The notes beneath the pieces are model-generated. The model had not been told where the DNA came from and made no database searches. It saw nothing but the letters and a program-made list of their open reading frames with translations. Both the position numbers and the translations under genes were made by a program. A stretch of 51,388 nt of DNA from Alphaproteobacteria bacterium (GTDB lineage: Bacteria > Pseudomonadota > Alphaproteobacteria > Rhodospirillales > Rhodospirillaceae): the NCBI GenBank assembly GCA_030432435.1, contig JAUIGX010000004.1, positions 1 to 51,388 of the forward strand. The letters are read 5' to 3'. Shown here piece by piece: positions 17,778 to 25,431 of the stretch (its first letter is position 1; each line of letters opens with the position of its first letter).

Positions 17778-19559
17778 CTAGCTCGTTCGATCGGCGATGT
17801 CTAGGTCGCGCGCCCAAGGCATAGCGATAACTTCAATTTGCGTGGATTTGCCCCGAACGTTGACCTGAAACCGATCATAGCCGCTTAAATCGGTACCGAT
17901 CATGCGGGCGACTTCGCTCGAAATCAGTAGTTCGCAGTTATATTCTTTGGTCAGTCCTTCAATACGGCTCGCGGTATTTACGGTATCGCCGATGGCGGTG
18001 AGAGAGCGGGCCGATCCCCAGCCCATTTCGCCGACAATAGCCACTCCGGTATGAATGCCGATGCCGATTTTTAGAGGTTCGGGCAGGTCGTGCTGCAACT
18101 CGATATTTAACTTCTCAAGTCTCTGGCTCATGTCGCGCGCGGCACGTAGGGCATTGGTGGTTGCGCTGACAGGGTCATGCTTTAGCCCAAACAGCGCCAT
18201 GATGCCGTCGCCCATGAACTTATCGACAATTCCGTCGGCAGAATGAATGGCGTGGCTCATTTCCTTGAAATATCGATTCAGTAGAAACACCGTATCGTAA
18301 GGTAGCTGGTGTTCAGACGAGGAGGTAAATCCCCGCAAGTCGGTGAAAACCACCGCGATTTCCATTTCCTTGCCGTGGGAGTAGTCGGTTGGACTTCGGA
18401 CTTCGTGCATGTCCGGCGGGACGGGAAATAGCGGCGTGACCTCAAGGTCGTCGGTTGGTCTGATTTGGCAAGCGAGACGAACATTTGGCGAGGCATTGAT
18501 TCGATTGAGGACACGTACCTCATTACTCGCAGGCGGCGGCAGGTGTTCAGCGCCGTGTCCTACCCGCACTCGGCAGGTGCTGCACCGGGCGCGACCGCCG
18601 CAGACGCTGGCGTGCGGGATTCCGGCACTTCGGCTGATTTCCAATACAGTAGGGCCCGGGGTGACCGAAGCGACTTCCCCGCCTGGAAACACGATTTCGA
18701 TAATACCGTGCCTACGTTCAACCACACGGCGCGTGACGCGCAAAGCGTAGAGGCCGACAAGGATGGCCCCGAATATTGCGAATAACTCGAGCTCAAGCCG
18801 CATGAGCCGGTCTGCACCGTCGTCGCCGAGTGTCGCCTGATTTGCCATGAATGCGCGGTGCCAGCGCGGATCGGCATCCAGCCGTTCAACTTCGCGAACG
18901 GCCTGCAAAAATCCATTCAGGGCCAAGAGCGGTAGCGTCAGGACCACTACGAAAAACGGCCGGGCGAATATCGGATACCAACTGCGGAATCGCAACCAGT
19001 AATGAACGCCCATACACGCATGCGACCATGCGACGATGAGAAGTGCGGACTGTTTGACATATATCCACGGGTCATCTCGCATGCCCCAAATGACATAGGC
19101 ATAGCCAGATTCTGCACCATAGAACTCGCGGGCGATCCTCGCGGCGACAACATGTTCAATAAGAAGCAGTGGAATGGTGAACCCGAGAACGATTTGTGCG
19201 GCTTCCCATACAGGCATCGTGAATCGCCGCTTCAAATACACAGCCCACAACGCCAACGAAAAGTGGGTGAGAGCGGCCCCGCCCAAAATAAATGTGCCGG
19301 CGTCTCTGCGGAAAAACTCTACGGTCCAGGGTTGCGCAGCCTCCATGACTTCGAGCGAAATATTGCCGAGTGCGTGATTCGAGAGGTGAACAAACACATA
19401 GTAGAGCAGTATGAGTCCGGTAGTGATGCGGGTGGTGCGTACATATGCCGCCCAGGGTATGCTTGGCTGTCCGGACTGGGCTGCTGTTTCTTTCGATTCA
19501 ACAATTGCCCGTCGTCCACGCGCCCGTGATGACTTTGCGCTGTCCTCACGCGAGGTCAT
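17778..19559 (-). CDS. Membrane-anchored class III adenylate/guanylate cyclase with internal [2Fe-2S] ferredoxin domain
   Basis: Multi-TM His-containing N-terminus; ferredoxin motif CGGRARCSTCRVRV...LACQI; cyclase motifs VFTDLRGFTSS, DKFMGDGIMALFG, LTAIGDTVNTASRIE. Confidence 0.92.
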   Translation of the reverse strand: MTSREDSAKSSRARGRRAIVESKETAAQSGQPSIPWAAYVRTTRITTGLILLYYVFVHLSNHALGNISLEVMEAAQPWTVEFFRRDAGTFILGGAALTHFSLALWAVYLKRRFTMPVWEAAQIVLGFTIPLLLIEHVVAARIAREFYGAESGYAYVIWGMRDDPWIYVKQSALLIVAWSHACMGVHYWLRFRSWYPIFARPFFVVVLTLPLLALNGFLQAVREVERLDADPRWHRAFMANQATLGDDGADRLMRLELELFAIFGAILVGLYALRVTRRVVERRHGIIEIVFPGGEVASVTPGPTVLEISRSAGIPHASVCGGRARCSTCRVRVGHGAEHLPPPASNEVRVLNRINASPNVRLACQIRPTDDLEVTPLFPVPPDMHEVRSPTDYSHGKEMEIAVVFTDLRGFTSSSEHQLPYDTVFLLNRYFKEMSHAIHSADGIVDKFMGDGIMALFGLKHDPVSATTNALRAARDMSQRLEKLNIELQHDLPEPLKIGIGIHTGVAIVGEMGWGSARSLTAIGDTVNTASRIEGLTKEYNCELLISSEVARMIGTDLSGYDRFQVNVRGKSTQIEVIAMPWARDLDIADRTS

Positions 19560-19691
19560 TGGTCATGCTGACATAGAATGTGAGGAAATACTCGGCCATT
19601 TGCGCATGATGCCTGGAAGCCGGCCAATGAGAAAGGGTCGTGAGAAAGGTCCGTGTTGGGTGTAGGCGGGGAGGCCGTTAAATAATCGTAC

Positions 19692-20498
19692 CTATCCGCC
19701 GCCCTGGAAACTTTGCACCAAGCTGCCAACCAACAAATACCAGCCATCAACGAGCACAAAGAATATGAGTTTGAAGGGCAGAGACAGCATCATGGGGGGA
19801 AGCATCATCATGCCCATGGACATCAACACGGAGGCAATCACCATGTCGATAATGATGAAAGGGACATAGATCAAAAACCCGATTTCGAAGGCTCGTCGCA
19901 ACTCTGAAATAAGGAAAGCGGGAACTAGGGCCTGAAGGGGCGTGTCGTCCGGTGTCGCAATGGGGCCGACGTTGGCCATGTCGATGAACAATGCCAGGTC
20001 TTTCGGGCGTACGTGACTGAGCATAAAGGTGCGAAAGGGAGCGGCGGTACGGTCAAAAGCTTCTCCCTCGTCAATCTGGCCGTTGATCAACGGCTGAAGA
20101 CCTGTGTCCCAAGCAACCTCGAACGTTGGCATCATGATGAAAATCGTCATGAAAATCGCGAGAGACATCATCACCATATTGGGCGGGCTGGTGTTGGTGC
20201 CGAGGGCGCGCCGCACGAGGGACAATACAATCACAATACGGGTGAAGCACGTTACCATCATCAGTATGGCGGGGGCGATGCTAAGCACCGTCATCAGCAG
20301 TAGTAGCTGAATAACCCGTCCGGTTGTTGAGTCCGGTCCGGTTGTCTCAGAGCCACCGAAGTCGAGCGAGAAGCTTTGCGCGGTTGCAGTGTCCACCAGT
20401 AAGAACAGGCTGATGCAAATTGCGACCGCGAAGCTAGCCCAACGCCTAAGCGTGCGCTTCTTGAAGCCGAATATTGTCGAGATGTGTATAGCGCGCAT
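19692..20498 (-). CDS. fliP: Flagellar type III secretion protein FliP
   Basis: MTVLSIAPAILMMVTCFTRIVIVLSLVRRALGTNTSPPNMVMMSLAIFMT...; LPFKLIFFVLVDGWYLLVGSLVQSF. Confidence 0.97.
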   Translation of the reverse strand: MRAIHISTIFGFKKRTLRRWASFAVAICISLFLLVDTATAQSFSLDFGGSETTGPDSTTGRVIQLLLLMTVLSIAPAILMMVTCFTRIVIVLSLVRRALGTNTSPPNMVMMSLAIFMTIFIMMPTFEVAWDTGLQPLINGQIDEGEAFDRTAAPFRTFMLSHVRPKDLALFIDMANVGPIATPDDTPLQALVPAFLISELRRAFEIGFLIYVPFIIIDMVIASVLMSMGMMMLPPMMLSLPFKLIFFVLVDGWYLLVGSLVQSFQGGG

Positions 20499-20500
20499 GC

Positions 20501-20836
20501 CTATTTATTCCTGGACAGAAAATGCGCGAATGGCAGCGAGGACGACTGTCCTCCCACGGGCATGTCTCCGCTTGCAGGTATGCCGCTTTCTATGACTTGG
20601 CTGGTGTTTGGGCCGACAAGCACAAGATGTTCGACATCATCACGGCGTACCAGCACAACCTTGTGACGTGAATCGAGTGAAGCAGATTCGATGGTTCCCA
20701 AGCGCCGCCGCCGGGTTAAAGGCCCGCGTGCTCCATCGCCAATGCCTAATCGTTTCAGAAGCCAGCCAAGTCCAACTATGAGGCCCAGCACCAAAACAAG
20801 AACAAGCATGAAGCGCAGATAAACGGAGGCTTCCAT
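20501..20836 (-). CDS. fliO: Flagellar biosynthetic protein FliO
   Basis: One TM plus RRRRLGTIESASLDSRHKVVLVRRDDVEHLVLVGPNTSQVIESGI; immediately upstream of fliP. Confidence 0.85.
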   Translation of the reverse strand: MEASVYLRFMLVLVLVLGLIVGLGWLLKRLGIGDGARGPLTRRRRLGTIESASLDSRHKVVLVRRDDVEHLVLVGPNTSQVIESGIPASGDMPVGGQSSSLPFAHFLSRNK

Positions 20837-20896
20837 GAGGTGTGTCCAAATTCCTAAGGTGTGCGAGTGTGGCTGTAGATCGTGGAGTCAGCCAAT

Positions 20897-21256
20897 TTAT
20901 GGAAAGTGCTTAAGAGTGCGGCCATAGATCGATGCCGCCGTGTCTGATCCGACCCGGCTAGAGAGCGCGGGCAAATCTCCATAGCGTTTCGTTAAATTGT
21001 CGGTGAGTGTGTCGAGTTGTGTAAGCACCGACTCCATGGCTGGAATAAGAGGCTTCGCATCGGGTGCCGGCAACTGCACGGCCGCATCGCAAACGTGTTT
21101 TGTGCGTTCTTGCAGGGCCGCGAGATCGACAACGCGGCCTTCCTCGACCAGTCTTACCGCCGTCGCAATCAATGACTCGATTTTCCGCAGATCGGCGTTA
21201 AGAGTGTCGGTGCCAATCGCTGCGGCAGTCGTATCAGTTTCGGTTCTAGTTTTCAT
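20897..21256 (-). CDS. Hypothetical flagellar-locus protein, mostly helical
   Basis: 119 aa; start overlaps the flhX stop (4 bp). No family recognised. Confidence 0.6.
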   Translation of the reverse strand: MKTRTETDTTAAAIGTDTLNADLRKIESLIATAVRLVEEGRVVDLAALQERTKHVCDAAVQLPAPDAKPLIPAMESVLTQLDTLTDNLTKRYGDLPALSSRVGSDTAASIYGRTLKHFP

Positions 21257-21606
21257 GACGTACTCCCGAATGTGGCGAGATCCTCTGGTGGGGCGTGTCC
21301 GTTGGCGCGGTAAACGTAGGTCAGAATTTCGACAACGGCGGCATAGGCTTCGGTCGGAATATCGCTATCCACATCCACCGCAGAGAGTATCTGGACGAGA
21401 TCGGCGTCTTCACGGACCTTGACGTCGTTGGCAAAGGCCACCTGCAGAATTTGTTCGGCGATGAACCCGCGTCCCGAGGCCATAATTTTTGCCGGCGCCG
21501 CTCCCTCTTGTGCCTCCAGCGCCACAGCCACCGTCCTCGGACTCTTCTCCTTGGGCGGCTGATCGGACAGCAGTTGGGCTGGGTCTTGGTCGGGTTTCTG
21601 GGCCAT
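21253..21606 (-). CDS. flhX: FlhX-like protein (FlhB C-terminal domain paralogue)
   Basis: VALEAQEGAAPAKIMASGRGFIAEQILQVAFANDVKVREDADLVQILSAVDVDSDIPTEAYAAVVEILTYVYRANG resembles the FlhB C-domain without membrane segments. Confidence 0.75.
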   Translation of the reverse strand: MAQKPDQDPAQLLSDQPPKEKSPRTVAVALEAQEGAAPAKIMASGRGFIAEQILQVAFANDVKVREDADLVQILSAVDVDSDIPTEAYAAVVEILTYVYRANGHAPPEDLATFGSTS

Positions 21607-21719
21607 AAACTCTTTTTAGTATGTAAACAGATATAATTCTCGTTATCCGTGTAATTTCCAAGCCGTTGCCAAGTAGCAACAGATTCCTCCTCGGCTAGGT
21701 AAGAATTGCCGCAAAGCGT

Positions 21720-21734
21720 TTAAGAAAGATTTAA
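21720..21734. promoter_or_regulatory. Putative CtrA-binding box TTAA-N7-TTAA
   Basis: TTAAGAAAGATTTAA in the divergent intergenic region between flhX and flgB; further TTAA half-sites at 21788 and 21809. Confidence 0.6.
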
Positions 21735-21909
21735 GTGGGGGCGTGAAAAATTCGCTCTATGCCGCAGAAAACAGCGATTTAGGTCTGTTAACACTGATTC
21801 ACGGATTCTTAAGATTCATAGGTCAATTTTGCCCATAAGGCCGACTACCAACGATAGTCAATTGGAACGCGGCCCACGAAGGCACTGATACGGGCAAGGG
21901 GACCAAGAT

Positions 21910-22320
21910 ATGGATCTCGGAAATCTTAAGCTGTTCAAGATGGCGATGACGAAGATGGACTGGGCGGCGCAGCGCCAGAAAGTTCTGTCTCAAAACGTCG
22001 CGAACGCCGATACACCCGGATATCAGCCAAGCGATCTAAAAAAACTCGATTTCAAGAGCGTGCTGAGAGAAGAGGCGGCACCTGTGAAGGTGTCTCGCAC
22101 AAATCCCAAGCACATGACGGGCACAATTCCCGAGCAAGAAGCTTTCCGCGCCACTGGCGTGCGCAAAACGTTTGAAGCGTCACCGGACGGCAACAAAGTC
22201 GTCATTGAAGAGCAGATGCAGAAGGTCGGCTCGACGCGCGGTGAATACAACACGGCGATTGCGTTGATGAAGTCTCATATGAAGATGCTTAAGACGGCCA
22301 CCGGCAGCAGCGGCGCATAA
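21910..22320 (+). CDS. flgB: Flagellar basal-body rod protein FlgB
   Basis: LFKMAMTKMDWAAQRQKVLSQNVANADTPGYQPSDLKKLDF. Confidence 0.95.
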   Translation: MDLGNLKLFKMAMTKMDWAAQRQKVLSQNVANADTPGYQPSDLKKLDFKSVLREEAAPVKVSRTNPKHMTGTIPEQEAFRATGVRKTFEASPDGNKVVIEEQMQKVGSTRGEYNTAIALMKSHMKMLKTATGSSGA

Positions 22321-22380
22321 CGCTAAACCAAGGTCAGGCGCCTTTATGAAAAGGGCGTTTCGGCAAGAAGGGATCGAGAT

Positions 22381-22791
22381 ATGGATGACTTGTCCATCAG
22401 TTCAAAAGTAGCAGCAGCGGGCATGAAGGCGCAGGCAACGAGACTGCGCGTGATAGCCGAAAATCTTGCGAACGCCGATTCGACATCTGAAGTGCCCGGC
22501 GGCGACCCGTATCGCCGCAAGGTCGTAACTTTCCGCAATGCTCTAGACCGTGAGATTGAGGCGGATACGGTGAAAGTTAAGCGGATCTACAATGACCGCG
22601 GCGAACTCGACTCGAAATATGACCCTACACACCCCGCAGCAGATGAAAACGGATATGTACTTCAGCCGAACGTAAATCCGCTTATCGAGATGATGGATAT
22701 GCGTGAAGCGCAGCGGTCTTATGAAGCCAACATGAATGTGATCAGCACATCCCGGCAGATGATTGCCAAGACTTTGGAGCTGTTGCAGTAG
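22381..22791 (+). CDS. flgC: Flagellar basal-body rod protein FlgC
   Basis: SSKVAAAGMKAQATRLRVIAENLANADSTSEVPGGDPYRRKVVTF...MMDMREAQRSYEANMNVISTSRQM. Confidence 0.97.
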   Translation: MDDLSISSKVAAAGMKAQATRLRVIAENLANADSTSEVPGGDPYRRKVVTFRNALDREIEADTVKVKRIYNDRGELDSKYDPTHPAADENGYVLQPNVNPLIEMMDMREAQRSYEANMNVISTSRQMIAKTLELLQ

Positions 22792-22865
22792 ATCGCTGAT
22801 TGAAACCTGCAATGCACGATTACGCAGATGAGATTCAATAGGGCACAAGGCCCGAGGAGAAGACA

Positions 22866-23186
22866 ATGGCAATAGATTTTGGAAGTGCTATCAGCGCCTA
22901 CCGCCAGGCCGCCAGTTCTGTTGAAAACGCGATGGGGGGCAAGCCGGTGGTTGGACCGGCCTCCGGCGACAATTCGTTCACGAATATGGTCACGGACTCT
23001 CTGAAAAGCGCGGCAAACGTGGGTCGGCAAGCTGAAGAGTTGTCGATGAGACAGATTGCCGGCGAAGCCGACCTTAAAGACGTCGTGACCGCCGTGGCCA
23101 ACGCAGAACAGACATTGGGCACCGTCGTTGCTGTCCGCGACAAGGTCTTAAGTGCGTATCAAGAAATACTGAAGATGCCGATCTAA
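22866..23186 (+). CDS. fliE: Flagellar hook-basal body protein FliE
   Basis: C-terminal DLKDVVTAVANAEQTLGTVVAVRDKVLSAYQEILKMPI. Confidence 0.95.
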   Translation: MAIDFGSAISAYRQAASSVENAMGGKPVVGPASGDNSFTNMVTDSLKSAANVGRQAEELSMRQIAGEADLKDVVTAVANAEQTLGTVVAVRDKVLSAYQEILKMPI

Positions 23187-23228
23187 TTTGACGTTGGCGT
23201 AGACCGAGTATGCAGTGGACGCGCAAAA

Positions 23229-23495
23229 ATGACTGAAATGGAAGTCCTCGACGTTGCTCGGGATGGTATGACCACCATGCTGCTGGTGGTTGGGCCGCTT
23301 CTCCTGGTGGGGCTGGCTGTCGGTTTGACAATCTCGATCTTCCAGACGCTGACCCATATTCAGGAAATGACGCTGACGTTTATTCCTAAAATTGTCGCTG
23401 TTTTCGGCGCCATGATTATCTTCTTGCCCTTCATGGTGAGCGAGCTCACCGAGTTTATGCAGCGGATCATGGATCACATCATTGCGCTCGGGTGA
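23229..23495 (+). CDS. fliQ: Flagellar type III secretion protein FliQ
   Basis: 88 aa, two TMs, VGLAVGLTISIFQTLTHIQEMTLTFIPKIVAVF. Confidence 0.97.
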   Translation: MTEMEVLDVARDGMTTMLLVVGPLLLVGLAVGLTISIFQTLTHIQEMTLTFIPKIVAVFGAMIIFLPFMVSELTEFMQRIMDHIIALG

Positions 23496-23574
23496 GTTCG
23501 CATCCGGATAAATGCGCCCAAGCGACTGGGTCCAATACCGGACTCTGGCGGGTATATAGACAGGTTGCTGTACC

Positions 23575-24342
23575 ATGCAGCTGAACGACTACCTCGCTTT
23601 AAACGTTTTTCACCTCTTTCTTGTTTTTGCGCGGCTATCGGTCGTGTTTTTGCTGATGCCGGGTGTGTCGGCCGGATATATTCCTGTGCGCCTGCGCTTG
23701 ATGGTCGCGCTTATGGTCACGGTTCTTGTCTTGCCGATTGTCCAGGATACGCTGCCGCCGGAGCCCGGCACCCCCGCCGAACTGGCGAAACTTCTTGTCA
23801 TAGAGGTGATTATCGGCGGGTTCATCGGCGGATTGATTCAGATTCTTATGGCCGCTCTCGAAGTCGCCGGCCACATGATGAGTATGGCGGTCGGTCTGAT
23901 GAATGCGTTCATCGACGATCCTGTAGCGGACGAGCAGTCGGCGATTCTGATCGGCTTTCTGAATCTGGTTGCCGTTGCGCTGATCTTTATTATCGGTCTT
24001 CACCATGTCATGATTCTGGCGATTGTCGATAGTTACAGTCTGTTCCAGGTCTCAGCCCCTCTATTTTCGGAGGATATGCTGTCGATGATTGTGGCGCTGT
24101 TGGTGCAGGCATTTCACATGGCCATCCGCCTTGCCGCCCCGCTCGTGGTCTTTGAGATGATCTTCCAGGTGACGTCCGGCATTCTTTCGCGACTATCCCC
24201 TCAATTGAACGTTTTCTTCGTCGTGTTGCCAGCCAAAATCATGCTGGGCGTTGCAATTCTGATGATTGTGCTTCCGACACTCATGCTCACGTTCATGACT
24301 TACATGGACAACAATCTAAATTCTCTATTAACGCCGCGCTGA
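23575..24342 (+). CDS. fliR: Flagellar type III secretion protein FliR
   Basis: FARLSVVFLLMPGVSAGYIPVRLRLMVALMVTVLVLP...; follows fliQ. Confidence 0.96.
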   Translation: MQLNDYLALNVFHLFLVFARLSVVFLLMPGVSAGYIPVRLRLMVALMVTVLVLPIVQDTLPPEPGTPAELAKLLVIEVIIGGFIGGLIQILMAALEVAGHMMSMAVGLMNAFIDDPVADEQSAILIGFLNLVAVALIFIIGLHHVMILAIVDSYSLFQVSAPLFSEDMLSMIVALLVQAFHMAIRLAAPLVVFEMIFQVTSGILSRLSPQLNVFFVVLPAKIMLGVAILMIVLPTLMLTFMTYMDNNLNSLLTPR

Positions 24343-24363
24343 TATTCCAGGGCTCAGATCGTC

Positions 24364-25431
24364 ATGGCTGAAGACAAAGACTCAAAAACAGAACAACCAA
24401 CCGGGAAGCGGTTGAGTAAAGCCCGCAACGAGGGCGATATTCCCGTATCTCAAGAGATCAAAAGCGTCGGCATGTTGACCGCCGGGCTTATCGTTATGGG
24501 GTTGCTAGCCCCCGGAGTGGCGAGCGACCTGCGCACACTTCTCAGCGGTTTTCTCGCCCATCCTCATCAGCTTGCCGTGGACCCTGAGTCTATCCGCACG
24601 GTCTTTGCCGGGACCATCGGTGAGGTCGCCTGGATTATGGCGCTCCCGATGGCCGTTTTTGCAGGGATGGCCGTTCTTATCAACGTCGGTCAGACAGGGT
24701 GGGTTTACACCCCAAAAAAAATGCGGCCCAAGCTGTCCAGTCTTAGTCCGATTGCCGGTGCTAAGAGGATGTTCTCGCTGAAATCCGTTGTTGAAGCGGG
24801 CAAGGGCGTTTTGAAACTAGCGGTGGTCGGTTCGCTGGTGGCTATATTTATCATCCCCACCATGAGCCACCCCGACAAACTTGTGGATCAGAGCATCGTT
24901 GCCACAATGAAGGAGATTCACGAAGAGATCGTGATGATCCTATTCCTGGTTGTTTTGATCATGGCGGCGATTGCCGTTGCCGATCTTGTCTATCAGCGAA
25001 AATCACATAAGAAAAAGCTGATGATGACCAAGCACGAAGTCAAAGATGAAAAGAAGCAGGCAGACGGTGATCCGAGAGTTAAAAACAAAATTCGCAGCCT
25101 GCGTCTTGCTCGTCATCGTCAACGTATGATTGCGAACGTATCCAGAGCCAGTGTCGTTATCACCAACCCTACCCATTTTGCTGTTGCACTAAAGTACGAT
25201 ATTGATTCTATGGCAGCGCCGATTGTGGTTGCGAAAGGCGTGGACTATCTCGCCAAACGCATCCGCGAAGTTGCAGAGATCAACGATGTACCCATCCTCG
25301 AGAATCCGCCCCTGGCGCGTGCTCTCTATGCGACGGTCGAGGTTGATCGGGAAATTCCGCAAGAGCATTATAAAGCGGTCGCCGAAGTTATCAGCTATGT
25401 GATGCAACTGAAGGACAAGCTTGCAAGCTAG
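24364..25431 (+). CDS. flhB: Flagellar type III secretion protein FlhB
   Basis: MAEDKDSKTEQPTGKRLSKARNEGDIPVSQEI...; autocleavage motif NPTH in VVITNPTHFAVALKY. Confidence 0.97.
   Translation: MAEDKDSKTEQPTGKRLSKARNEGDIPVSQEIKSVGMLTAGLIVMGLLAPGVASDLRTLLSGFLAHPHQLAVDPESIRTVFAGTIGEVAWIMALPMAVFAGMAVLINVGQTGWVYTPKKMRPKLSSLSPIAGAKRMFSLKSVVEAGKGVLKLAVVGSLVAIFIIPTMSHPDKLVDQSIVATMKEIHEEIVMILFLVVLIMAAIAVADLVYQRKSHKKKLMMTKHEVKDEKKQADGDPRVKNKIRSLRLARHRQRMIANVSRASVVITNPTHFAVALKYDIDSMAAPIVVAKGVDYLAKRIREVAEINDVPILENPPLARALYATVEVDREIPQEHYKAVAEVISYVMQLKDKLAS

Noticed and set aside
21658-21673. Minus-strand TGGCAACGGCTTGGA as a sigma54 site upstream of flhX
   Set aside because: Spacing between the TGGC and TTG elements is one base short and the -12 GC is missing.
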